DNA of 64,000 bases from Rhodanobacter sp. Root480 (GTDB lineage: Bacteria; Pseudomonadota; Gammaproteobacteria; Xanthomonadales; Rhodanobacteraceae): contig NZ_LMEX01000001.1 of NCBI RefSeq assembly GCF_001426645.1, positions 124,449-188,448 of the forward strand, given 5' to 3'. Every line of letters starts with the position of its first letter. Within the stretch, counting starts at the first letter, position 1. The notes beneath the pieces were generated by a model. It was not told the origin of the DNA, ran no database searches, and was given only the letters and a program-made list of their open reading frames with translations. The translations under genes were made by a program, and so were the position numbers. Shown piece after piece: positions 1-8,221 of the stretch.

Positions 1-15
1 CTCACAAACTCTGAG

Positions 16-1089
16 TTGACGGATATGAGCACCCACCGGGTCCGGCGCTATCGCAACAACCTGCGCATCGAGCGCGACAACGCCGCGCTGTATGGACGGC
101 TGGCCGAGCTGGCCACCGATGCCAGGCTGGCGCGGGCCTATCGACGCATTGCCGAGGGCGAAACCGTCAACGCCGGCTTCTGGGAAGCGCGCCTGCGCGA
201 GCTTGGTGAAACGGTGCCCCCGGCACATGTCGGCTTGCGCGTTCGCGCCCTGAGCGCGTTTGCGCGTCGCTTCGGCACCGAGTTCGTGATGCCTACCGTG
301 GTGCGGCTGGAACATGCCGACCACGAATCCACGCCGGTGGACCGCAACCGCCATCGCGATCATTTCATTCCCCGGGACGAACACGGCGTGCACGGTCGGC
401 GCGACCGTCCGCAAAGTGGCAACACGTTGCGCGCGGCGGTGCTGGGCGCCAACGACGGGCTGGTTTCCAACGTCAGCCTGGTGATGGGCATGGCCGGTGC
501 GGCGTCGGGTGATCGCGCCGTGCTGCTGGCGGGTCTTGCCGGTCTGGTTGCTGGTGCCTGTTCGATGGCGCTCGGCGAGTGGCTTTCAGTCAACAGCTCG
601 CGTGAGTTCTACCAGGCGCAGATCACCGAGCGAGCCGAGCGGCTGGCGGTGTCGCCGGAAGACGGCTTGCGCCACATCACCGGCATCTATCAGGAGAAGG
701 GGCTCGACCCCGCCGCCGCCGCGCATCTGGCCGGCCACGTCACCGAAACCCCGCGCGCGGCGCTGGACATGCTGGTGCGCGAGGATCTGGGCGTCGACCC
801 CAGCGAACTGGGCGGCTCGGCCTGGGGCGCGGCCATTTCGTCGTTCTGCCTGTTCGCCTGCGGCGCGCTGTTTCCGGTGGCGCCGTACTTTTTCCTGGGC
901 GGCCGGGCTGCGCTGCTTGCCAGCGCCTGCTCCACGGCCGCCGGGCTTGCCCTGATCGGTATTGGCACCTCGCTGTTCACTGGGCGCAGCATGCTGTTCT
1001 CGATCGCACGCCAGTTCGCGATCACCGCCGCCGCCGCCGCGGTCACCTATGCGGTGGGACACGTACTGGGCGTGGTGGTGGCCGGCTGA
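16..1089 (+). CDS. VIT1/CCC1-family metal transporter with N-terminal ferritin-like domain
   Basis: A 357-residue protein. Roughly residues 15-90 form a helical segment rich in Glu and His, like the rubrerythrin-type domain found in bacterial erythrin-Vit1 proteins. From about residue 138 the sequence follows the VIT1/CCC1 pattern: a first helix containing GANDGLVSN, a glycine- and alanine-rich helix, GEWLSVNSSREF, then three C-terminal membrane helices. Family members move iron or manganese across the membrane. A TTG at 16 and an ATG at 25 are both possible starts; the window begins too close to judge the ribosome binding site. The metal carried is not decided by the sequence. Confidence 0.8.
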   Translation: MTDMSTHRVRRYRNNLRIERDNAALYGRLAELATDARLARAYRRIAEGETVNAGFWEARLRELGETVPPAHVGLRVRALSAFARRFGTEFVMPTVVRLEHADHESTPVDRNRHRDHFIPRDEHGVHGRRDRPQSGNTLRAAVLGANDGLVSNVSLVMGMAGAASGDRAVLLAGLAGLVAGACSMALGEWLSVNSSREFYQAQITERAERLAVSPEDGLRHITGIYQEKGLDPAAAAHLAGHVTETPRAALDMLVREDLGVDPSELGGSAWGAAISSFCLFACGALFPVAPYFFLGGRAALLASACSTAAGLALIGIGTSLFTGRSMLFSIARQFAITAAAAAVTYAVGHVLGVVVAG

Positions 1090-1155
1090 GGCAACGCCGC
1101 GTCGCACGCTTGATATGCTGCGACTTTCCTTTTTCCGCCGCCTTTGCGAGAGCGC

Positions 1156-2286
1156 ATGTCCGCCGTCTTCGATCTCACCTGCGATTTGATCCGCCGCCGC
1201 TCGGTCACGCCCGATGACGCCGGTTGCCTGCCATTGATTGCCGAGCGCCTCGAGCGCGTGGGCTTTCGCATCGAACACCTGCGTTACGGCGACGTCGACA
1301 ACCTGTGGGCCACCCACGGCAATGCCGGCCCCACGCTGGCCTTCCTGGGTCACACCGACGTGGTGCCCAGCGGTCCGGAAGCTTCCTGGCAAAGTCCGCC
1401 ATTCGAACCCTCCGTTCGGGATGGCCGTCTATACGGCCGTGGTGCCGCCGACATGAAGGGTTCGGTGGCGGCGATGGTGGTGGCGCTGGAGCAGTTCGTG
1501 GCGGCCCATCCGCAACATCGCGGTCGGGTGGGCTTGTTGCTGACCAGCGACGAGGAAGGCGTGGCGATCGACGGTGTGCGCAAGGTGGCCGACCGGTTCC
1601 GCGAGATCGGCGAAAAGATCGACTGGTGCGTGGTGGGCGAGCCGTCCGCGAAGGAAAAACTGGGCGACCTGATCCGGGTCGGCCGCCGCGGCTCGCTGTC
1701 GGCCACGCTCACCGTGCGCGGTGTGCAAGGCCACGTGGCCTATCCGGAAAAGGCGCTGAACCCGATCCACGCGCTGGCGCCGGCCCTGGCCGAGTTGACC
1801 GCCGAGCGCTGGGACGAGGGCAACGTGGATTTCCCGCCCACTTCGATGCAGGTGTCCAACATCAACGCCGGCACCGGCGCCAACAATGTCATCCCCGGCA
1901 CGCTCACGGCGCTGTTCAATTTCCGCTACAGCACGGCCAGCCGCGCCGATGACCTGCGCGCGCGCAGCGAGGCGATCCTGCGGCGGCACGGCGTGGATTT
2001 CCATATCGACTGGCATCTCTCCGGTGAGCCCTTCCTCACACCTGTTGGTGGACTGTTGCGTGAAACCGTGGCGGCGGTGTGCCGTGATCTTTGCGGCATC
2101 GAGCCGGAACAGAGCACCGGCGGCGGGACCTCCGACGGCCGCTTCATCGCACCGCTGGGTGCCGAAGTCGTCGAACTGGGCCCGGTCAACGCCACCATCC
2201 ACAAGGTGGACGAGTGCGTGGATGTGGCGGAACTCGACCAATTGCCGGCGTTGTATCGCACGGTGTGCGAGCGGTTGCTGGGGTAA
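1156..2286 (+). CDS. dapE: succinyl-diaminopimelate desuccinylase
   Basis: M20-family dizinc hydrolase that converts N-succinyl-LL-diaminopimelate to LL-diaminopimelate and succinate in lysine and peptidoglycan precursor synthesis. Visible motifs are the metal-binding GHTDVVP near residue 66, [10 protein letters not shown] near residue 100, the catalytic DEEG near residue 134, the GEPS metal site, and the late IHKVDECV carrying a zinc histidine. The full length of 376 residues is normal. I start at ATG 1156, giving [16 protein letters not shown] as in homologues, rather than the in-frame TTG at 1144. It converges on the tatA/E gene with only 20 bp between stops. Confidence 0.95.
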   Translation: MSAVFDLTCDLIRRRSVTPDDAGCLPLIAERLERVGFRIEHLRYGDVDNLWATHGNAGPTLAFLGHTDVVPSGPEASWQSPPFEPSVRDGRLYGRGAADMKGSVAAMVVALEQFVAAHPQHRGRVGLLLTSDEEGVAIDGVRKVADRFREIGEKIDWCVVGEPSAKEKLGDLIRVGRRGSLSATLTVRGVQGHVAYPEKALNPIHALAPALAELTAERWDEGNVDFPPTSMQVSNINAGTGANNVIPGTLTALFNFRYSTASRADDLRARSEAILRRHGVDFHIDWHLSGEPFLTPVGGLLRETVAAVCRDLCGIEPEQSTGGGTSDGRFIAPLGAEVVELGPVNATIHKVDECVDVAELDQLPALYRTVCERLLG

Positions 2287-2306
2287 TCACCGAAGGCGCG
2301 TCGTCG

Positions 2307-2498
2307 TCAGCGCGGATCTTTCGGTGACGCCGGTTGTTCGGCGGCATCGCCCGATGCGTCGCTCTTGAGTCCCCTGCGGAAACCGGCGATGGCGCCGCCG
2401 AGGTCGCGGCCCGCGTTGCGCAGCCTGCCGGTGCCGAACAACAGCAGTACCAGTACCAGCAGCACGATCCAGTGCGAAAAACTGTTCAGTCCGAGCAT
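2307..2498 (-). CDS. tatA: TatA/TatE-family twin-arginine translocase subunit
   Basis: A 63-residue protein with the TatA layout: a short periplasmic start, one membrane helix (residues about 10-22), the FG hinge (FGTGRLRNAGRDLG), an amphipathic helix and a charged hydrophilic tail. TatA forms the variable pore that exports folded proteins. It is the last gene of the nos array, 15 bp after nosL. NosZ has a twin-arginine signal and must be exported folded, so a dedicated Tat subunit fits. Whether it is closer to TatA or TatE cannot be settled here, and the main tatABC locus is not in the window. Confidence 0.85.
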   Translation of the reverse strand: MLGLNSFSHWIVLLVLVLLLFGTGRLRNAGRDLGGAIAGFRRGLKSDASGDAAEQPASPKDPR

Positions 2499-2513
2499 GT
2501 TCGGGGCTCCCCG

Positions 2514-3155
2514 TTAGGGATGGTCGTGTGATTGAGTCGGCGGAAACGCGGGTTGCTTGTGGACCAGCAGGCCCAGCGATCGCGTGGACGGCGCGAGGCA
2601 TTGCAGGGTGCCGAGACTCGCGGCGACCTGGATTGGGCAACGGTAGTCCAGCCTGGCCACCAGCGCAGGCGTGATCTCGCTGAAACCGAGCACGGCGCCG
2701 CCGTGTTCGGCCTTGAACGCTTCCGCCGCCGCGCGGCTGGCGAACGGTGCCAGGGTGGGACCCATCGAGCCGGGCAGCGGTTGCCAGGCCACGTAGGAGG
2801 CGGTGCGCGCGTCGATGAAACTGGCGGCGGCGTGAGCGGGTTGTTGCCAGTCGATGCGCGCGCTGTCCTGCACGAACAGTTCCTGCAGTGAAGCCTGATT
2901 CTCCGGTTGCAACACGTAGGCGAAAAAGTCGCGGGTGGAATCGAACACCAGCGGTTTGGCGCGACCGCTGACCCAGGCTTCGGCGCGCGGGCCGGGCGAG
3001 CCGTCCAGGTACATGCCGCATACCGCGCAGGCATCGTCCGCGTGGGTGTCGACGGCATGATGTGCAGGTGTGGGGCTGCCGCCGCACCCGGCGAGCAGGG
3101 CCAGCGCCAGCACGAAGGCGGCGCGGCGCAGTGTGGTGATCGGCGGGCAGGGCAT
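2514..3155 (-). CDS. nosL: NosL copper chaperone lipoprotein
   Basis: A 213-residue lipoprotein with a signal peptide ending in the lipobox LLAGC. The mature part opens with the NosL metal site CAVCGMYL (a CxxCGM pattern), followed by the VFDSTRDFFAY region typical of the family. NosL binds Cu(I) in the periplasm and delivers it to the NosDFY machinery for building the CuZ cluster of NosZ. It lies 12 bp after nosY. The C-terminal part, after about residue 175, contains a second CPIQ cysteine and is longer than in many NosL proteins. Confidence 0.92.
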   Translation of the reverse strand: MPCPPITTLRRAAFVLALALLAGCGGSPTPAHHAVDTHADDACAVCGMYLDGSPGPRAEAWVSGRAKPLVFDSTRDFFAYVLQPENQASLQELFVQDSARIDWQQPAHAAASFIDARTASYVAWQPLPGSMGPTLAPFASRAAAEAFKAEHGGAVLGFSEITPALVARLDYRCPIQVAASLGTLQCLAPSTRSLGLLVHKQPAFPPTQSHDHP

Positions 3156-3167
3156 GCGCGGACTCCT

Positions 3168-4001
3168 TCAGATTTCCTTGCGCCGGAACGCGAGCATCGC
3201 CCACGCGAACGGCGCCACCGCCCAGCCCAGCAACAGTGCGTAGAGCAGGGCGGGCGAGTAGTTGTGGTGGGCGGTCATGCCGGTCAGCAGGTCGTTGCCG
3301 GCGCCGTCGCCCAGCGCGGTGAGGTTGACCAGGCGGAACACGTCCACCGGATTGAACAGCAGCAGGTACGGATACACCGCGCGCTCGAGCGGGTTGCCAC
3401 CGCTGACCACCAGTAACGCCAGCAGCGCGAGGTCGAACAGCACCACGCTGACCAGCCAGCCGACCAGCGCCAGTCCGGCGGCGCGGGATTTGTCGGCCGT
3501 CTGCACGCTGATCAGGCAGGCCAGCCCGACGAAACTGGCGCCGAGCAGCGAGGCGCTGAGGATGAAGCGGCCGATCTGCAGCCACGCCTGCATCGTCTGC
3601 GCCGGCGGCTGCATCCACTGCATGATCGCCACCGCCAGCCCGAAGCCGGCCAGCGTGGCGGCGGCCAACGCGCCGCAGTGGCCGAGAAACTTGCCGGCCA
3701 CCAGTTGCCCGCGCGAGAGTGGATAGCTGAGCATCAGCAGCAAGGTGCCGTCGTCGCGCTCGCCGACGATGCTGCCGTAGGCGATCAGCAGGCCGATCAG
3801 CGGGATCACGAACGCGCCCAGCGTGGTCAGGCTGGCCAGCGTGGCGTCGAACGAGGTGAAGCCCACGCGCCCGGCCGCCGCGCTGCCGAACCAGGCGATG
3901 CCTAATGCCAGCAGGGCGAACAGGATGGTCAGCGCGATCGTCCAGCGGTTGCGGAAGTCGTCGCGGAATTCCTTGGCGGCGACGGTGAGGATCGGGTTCA
4001 T
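3168..4001 (-). CDS. nosY: NosY ABC transporter permease
   Basis: A 277-residue ABC-2 type permease. It begins with a cytoplasmic stretch NPILTVAAKEFRDDFRNRW, then has about six hydrophobic helices, with a conserved GERDDGTLLLMLSYPLSRGQ loop before the third. NosY is the membrane part of the NosDFY complex that uses ATP to load or shape the tetranuclear CuZ centre of nitrous oxide reductase. Its start codon overlaps the end of nosF by 4 bp (ATGA), showing translational coupling. Confidence 0.95.
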   Translation of the reverse strand: MNPILTVAAKEFRDDFRNRWTIALTILFALLALGIAWFGSAAAGRVGFTSFDATLASLTTLGAFVIPLIGLLIAYGSIVGERDDGTLLLMLSYPLSRGQLVAGKFLGHCGALAAATLAGFGLAVAIMQWMQPPAQTMQAWLQIGRFILSASLLGASFVGLACLISVQTADKSRAAGLALVGWLVSVVLFDLALLALLVVSGGNPLERAVYPYLLLFNPVDVFRLVNLTALGDGAGNDLLTGMTAHHNYSPALLYALLLGWAVAPFAWAMLAFRRKEI

Positions 4002-4927
4002 GCGGCCACCTCCGCGGTGGATGGCGGGCCGGCGCCGAGCCAGTCGTAGAGTTGTGCCAGGGTGGGTTCGCGCACGTCGAGGTCGACGATCGCCGGGTCG
4101 GCCAGCAGCTCGCGCAGCACGCGCAGCTTGCCGGCGCGCGGCACCTGCAGTTCCAGCCGGCCGTCGGGGCGAGCCTGCGCCGACAGTCCGTTCGTTTCGA
4201 GGCGTGCGATCAGTTCAGGCATCGTCTGCTCGCGCGGCCGCAACAGCACTTGCGCCGGCAGCGCGGCCTGATCGCCCAGCGCGTGCAAACTGCCGGCAGC
4301 CAGCAGCTTGCCCTGGCGCAGGATCAGCGCGCCGTCGATGTGCGGTTCAAGTTCGGCCAGCAGGTGCGAGGAGACCAGCACACAACGGCCGTCCGCACGC
4401 AGCTCGCCGACGATGCGGTACAGCTCGCGCGTCGCCTGCGGGTCGAGGCCGGTGGTCGGCTCGTCCAGCAGCACCAGTTCGGGTGAACCGAGCAGCGCCT
4501 GCGCCAGGCCCAGGCGCTGGCGCATGCCCTTCGAATACGTGCCGACGCGTCGGTCGGCGGCGTGCGCCAGGCCGACGCGTTCGAGCAACGTGGCGACCTG
4601 CGTGCGTGGTGCCTGCTTCAAGCGCGCCAGGTAGTCGAGCAGTTCACGACCGCTGAGGTTGCCGTAGAAGGTGGCGCTCTCGGGCAGGTAGCCGATGCGC
4701 CGGCGCAGCGCGTGCGCGCGCCATGGCGACTGGCCGAGCACTTCAAGCTGGCCGCCGCTGGGCGCGATCAGGCCGAGGATCAACTTGATCAGCGTGGACT
4801 TGCCCGCGCCGTTGTGGCCGAGCAGGCCGATCACCTGGCCGCGCGGCACGGTGGCGCTGACGCCATCCAGTGCAGCGAGTTCGCCGTAGCGCTTGGCCAG
4901 CGCGTGGCATTCGATCGGGTGGTTCAT
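3998..4927 (-). CDS. nosF: NosF ABC transporter ATPase
   Basis: A 309-residue ATP-binding cassette protein. Walker A is GHNGAGKST near residue 37. The signature region reads YSKGMRQRLGLAQALL, Walker B is ELVLLDEPTTGLDP, and the switch histidine lies in VSSHLL. It powers the NosDFY copper-site assembly complex. The start is the ATG at 4927, which overlaps the nosD stop by 4 bp (ATGA). A much longer open frame continues upstream of this start but is only the shadow of nosD and nosZ in another frame. Confidence 0.95.
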   Translation of the reverse strand: MNHPIECHALAKRYGELAALDGVSATVPRGQVIGLLGHNGAGKSTLIKLILGLIAPSGGQLEVLGQSPWRAHALRRRIGYLPESATFYGNLSGRELLDYLARLKQAPRTQVATLLERVGLAHAADRRVGTYSKGMRQRLGLAQALLGSPELVLLDEPTTGLDPQATRELYRIVGELRADGRCVLVSSHLLAELEPHIDGALILRQGKLLAAGSLHALGDQAALPAQVLLRPREQTMPELIARLETNGLSAQARPDGRLELQVPRAGKLRVLRELLADPAIVDLDVREPTLAQLYDWLGAGPPSTAEVAA

Positions 4928-6189
4928 GGGGTGGCCGGGGTAGCTTTCATCAGCGGGTGGCTGTCCTGCACCGAGGGAGGCGTGAACACCGGGAACGCGC
5001 GCTGCACATAGCGCAGCAGCAGCACCGAAGGGCTGGACATCAGGTTGCGCGCGGAAGGGTATTTCCACAGCAGCACGTCGACGCCGTCGTTGGGGCGGAA
5101 CGGGATGTCGCCGATGCCGTCGGCGTCCAGGTCCCAGCCCAGGTAATCGCTCCAGAAATTGCCGCGGCCGCGCTCGGACCATTCCTGCGCCAGGTTCTGG
5201 ACGTACTTCACCTGGATGCGGTTGTCCTCGAAGTGGTTGCCCCACAGGCGGTTGTTTTCCGAGCCGGCGGTCACGTGGATGCCGATCTGCGAATCGGCGA
5301 CGAGGTTGTCGTGAAAGCTGTTGAACTGCGACAGGTAGACGAACAGCCCCTTGCCCTCGGTGCCCTCGATGGTGCCGCCGGCGTCGTCGCTCTGACCCTT
5401 GACGCGATACACGCGATTTCCGGCAATCTCGCTGTGCGCGATGTAGTTGAGCAGGAAGCCGTAGGAGGCATCGTCCGCGGAGCTGTTGCCGATCACCTTG
5501 AGGTGGTGCGAGGACATGAGCGCATAGCCGGCCAGGTTGCCCCGGCTGACGTTGCCCTGCAGCAGGTTGTCCTGCGAATACATGTAGTGGACGCCGTAGC
5601 GCACGTCGTGCACCACATTGCGCGTGATGGTGTTGTGCGAGCTGACGTAGACGTAGATGCCGTCGCGCGAGCCGGCGATGTCGTTGCCATCGATGGTGCA
5701 GCCAGTGTCGTTCCACAGGTGGATGCCGTCGCCGCGATCGGCCACGCGCAGCGCGCGCATGCCGCGGATCACGTTGCGTTCCACCCGCACGTTGGCGGCG
5801 CCGTCGAGGTAGACGCCGAACAGGCTGTCCTCGATGCGGTTGCCGTCGATGACCACGTCGCGCGCCGTGCGTTCGATGAAGATGCCTGCGTTCATTGCGG
5901 TGAGGTCGCTGCCGCTGTGGCGCAAGATGAGGCCGCGCACGGTGACGTTGGCGGCGCTGATGCGCACGATGTCGCCGTAGCCGCCGCCGTCCAGGATGGC
6001 GCCAGGTTCGCCGGTCAGCGTGACGGGTTTGTCCAGCTTCAGATGCACCACGTGTACGCCGGCCGGCACGCTGAGCGTGGCACCGGGCGCCGCCGTGGCC
6101 ACCAGCTGTTCCAGTGATTCGCGCGCGTGCGCTGGCGCCGGCAGCACCAGCGCCAGCATCAGGATCGCGAGGCAACGAAGCGTAATCAT
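4924..6189 (-). CDS. nosD: NosD periplasmic copper-processing protein
   Basis: A 421-residue secreted protein with a Sec signal peptide (hydrophobic core LRCLAILMLALVLPAPAHA). The rest is built of short beta-helix repeats with recurring NxI and GNxI turns, the CASH/parallel beta-helix fold typical of NosD. NosD works with NosF and NosY to mature the CuZ site of NosZ. I start at ATG 6189 so that the signal peptide is N-terminal; an upstream in-frame ATG at 6240 would add 17 residues without hydrophobic character. It follows nosZ by 54 bp. Confidence 0.93.
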   Translation of the reverse strand: MITLRCLAILMLALVLPAPAHARESLEQLVATAAPGATLSVPAGVHVVHLKLDKPVTLTGEPGAILDGGGYGDIVRISAANVTVRGLILRHSGSDLTAMNAGIFIERTARDVVIDGNRIEDSLFGVYLDGAANVRVERNVIRGMRALRVADRGDGIHLWNDTGCTIDGNDIAGSRDGIYVYVSSHNTITRNVVHDVRYGVHYMYSQDNLLQGNVSRGNLAGYALMSSHHLKVIGNSSADDASYGFLLNYIAHSEIAGNRVYRVKGQSDDAGGTIEGTEGKGLFVYLSQFNSFHDNLVADSQIGIHVTAGSENNRLWGNHFEDNRIQVKYVQNLAQEWSERGRGNFWSDYLGWDLDADGIGDIPFRPNDGVDVLLWKYPSARNLMSSPSVLLLRYVQRAFPVFTPPSVQDSHPLMKATPATP

Positions 6190-6243
6190 GGCCGCGGCCG
6201 ATCCGGCCGTGCCGCCGCGGGGTGCGCGACGGCACGGCACGGC

Positions 6244-8187
6244 TCAGGCCTCCACCAGCATCCGCCCGCTCATCTCCATGTGCATCGCATGGCAGAAGAA
6301 CGTGCAGTAGTACCAGAACACCCCTGCCTTGTCGGCGGTGAAGGTGGCCGAGGCGGTGGCGCCGGGGCTGATCTCCATGTTGATGCCGTAGTTGACGATG
6401 CAGAAGCCGTGGCTCACGTCCTCCACCGCGTCGATGTTGGTCACCACCACGGTCACCTCGTCGCCTTTCTTCACCTTGAAGCTGCCCAGGCTGAAGATCG
6501 GCGCGGCCGAGGTCATGTAGACGAACACCTTGCGGCCCTCGCGGATGACCTTGCTGTCGGACAGCACGTTGACGCCGTGCTTCTTCGCCATCGCCACCGT
6601 TTCGGCGAAGAACGGATCCTCGCGGTCCCAGCTCTTCTTGACCTTGTCGATCAGCAGGCGGCGGTGCAGCAGGATCACGTCGTGCGGCTCGGCGTAGACC
6701 GGGCCGTCGGCGACCAGCTTCATGGTCTCGCCGGAGATGTCGAACAGCTGGTCGTTGTCCGGATGCATCGGGCCGGTGGGCAGGAAGCGGTCCTTGGAGA
6801 ACTTGTTCAGCGACACCAGCCACTTGCCGTCGGCATCGCGCGACTCGCCCATCGAAGTGTGGCAGTGGCCGGGCTGATAGGCCACGTCGACCTTCTGGCG
6901 CAGGTAGTTGACCTTCTTGCCGCCGTGGGCGGCGATCGCGTCGGCGATGTTCCACTTGGCGATCTGGCTGTCGATGAACAGCGTGGTATAGGCGTTGCCG
7001 CGGCCGTCGTAGGCGGTGTGCAGCGGCCCCAGGCCCAGCTCGGGCTCGGCCACCACCGTATCGCGCGGGTCCTTCAGTTTGCCCGCGAAGCAGTCGTCGA
7101 TGCGGCTCCACTCGATCACGCTGACGGTGGGCGAGAGCTTGCCGTTGGCCACCACGTACTTGCCGTCGGGGCTGGCGTTGATGCCGTGCGGGTTCTTCGG
7201 GATCGGGATGTACAGGGTGAACGAGGAGCCATGGCGACCGTCCAGCACCGGCACCTTGGAGCTGCCGATGGTCTTGAACTTGCCCTGTTTCACCGCCTCC
7301 TCGATGCGCGCGATGTTGAACACCACCGCCCAGTCGCGCTCGGCCTGCATGGTGCCGGGCAGATCCAGGCCACCTTCGCTGTTGTAGCAGGTGGAGATCG
7401 CGTACTTGCCGGCGTAGTCGGCCTCGGTGTTGTCCAGGTTGCCATCCACCAGCACCTGCCAGGCCACGTCCATGGTGTCGCCGTCGATGGCGCTGAACAT
7501 GGTCTGGTATTTCTTCGGGTCCTCCAGGTCGTGGCCGTCGTTGGGCGCCGGGACCATGAACTCGCCGTTGGCGAACACGTAGCCGGTGCGCGGCGCGCGC
7601 TGCACGCGCAGGCCGTGGATCGACTGCACGTTCGGCACGTCGATGATGCGGTCGGTGCGCATCACGTCGCAGCGAATACGCGCCACGCGGGTATGCGCCT
7701 TGTCGTTGATGAAGATGTAGCGGCCGTCGTAGTGGCCGTCGGTCTGGCTCATGTGCGGGTGGTGGCAGTCGCCGCCGGGCGGGAAGTTGGCGCCCAGCAC
7801 GCGCTTGCTCTCGTTGGTGATGCCCCAGCCGATGGTGAAGTCGGGGTTGAACACCGGGATGCGCATCAGCTCGCGCATCGACGGCAGTCCCATCACGCGC
7901 ACCTCGCCGGACTGGCCGCCGCTCCAGAAGCCGTAGTATTCGTCGAGCTGGCCGGGCGGCACGTGGTCGGAGGCGGCCTCGTGCTTGCCGTGCTCGCGCT
8001 GGCGTTCGCCATCGTGCCCGGCGGCACCTTCCGCGCCGCCGAGGTCACCCTTGCGGCCGCAGCCGGCCAGCGCCAGTCCCGCCGCACCGGCGAGGCCGGC
8101 CAGTGCGCTGTTCTTCATGAAGTGGCGACGGGCGGGGTCGGCGCCCTCCGCGTTCGCGTCGGGTTTGTTCTTCGATTCGTCGTGCAT
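6244..8187 (-). CDS. nosZ: nitrous oxide reductase NosZ, Tat-exported clade I type
   Basis: A 647-residue multicopper enzyme reducing N2O to N2 in the periplasm, the last step of denitrification. The N-terminus has a twin-arginine signal with RRHF at residues 20-23. Histidines for the CuZ cluster are seen in GDCHHPHMSQTDGHYDGRY and later repeats of the seven-bladed propeller. The C-terminal cupredoxin domain carries the CuA ligands Cys628, Cys632, His636 and Met639 in CTFFCHAMHMEM. The Tat signal indicates the clade I type. Unusually, the Tat hydrophobic stretch ends in LAGC (Cys43), a possible lipobox. It is followed by a His- and Gly-rich linker. Confidence 0.97.
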   Translation of the reverse strand: MHDESKNKPDANAEGADPARRHFMKNSALAGLAGAAGLALAGCGRKGDLGGAEGAAGHDGERQREHGKHEAASDHVPPGQLDEYYGFWSGGQSGEVRVMGLPSMRELMRIPVFNPDFTIGWGITNESKRVLGANFPPGGDCHHPHMSQTDGHYDGRYIFINDKAHTRVARIRCDVMRTDRIIDVPNVQSIHGLRVQRAPRTGYVFANGEFMVPAPNDGHDLEDPKKYQTMFSAIDGDTMDVAWQVLVDGNLDNTEADYAGKYAISTCYNSEGGLDLPGTMQAERDWAVVFNIARIEEAVKQGKFKTIGSSKVPVLDGRHGSSFTLYIPIPKNPHGINASPDGKYVVANGKLSPTVSVIEWSRIDDCFAGKLKDPRDTVVAEPELGLGPLHTAYDGRGNAYTTLFIDSQIAKWNIADAIAAHGGKKVNYLRQKVDVAYQPGHCHTSMGESRDADGKWLVSLNKFSKDRFLPTGPMHPDNDQLFDISGETMKLVADGPVYAEPHDVILLHRRLLIDKVKKSWDREDPFFAETVAMAKKHGVNVLSDSKVIREGRKVFVYMTSAAPIFSLGSFKVKKGDEVTVVVTNIDAVEDVSHGFCIVNYGINMEISPGATASATFTADKAGVFWYYCTFFCHAMHMEMSGRMLVEA

Positions 8188-8221
8188 GGCTTCTCATCCG
8201 CAGAGGGCAGGTGACGTGGGA

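Noticed and set aside
6127..8214. Very long open frame on the plus strand opposite nosZ (about 695 codons)
   Set aside because: It is antisense to a clear nosZ with all copper ligands; its protein is repetitive, rich in Val, His, Gly and Arg, and lacks any domain. High GC makes such shadows common.
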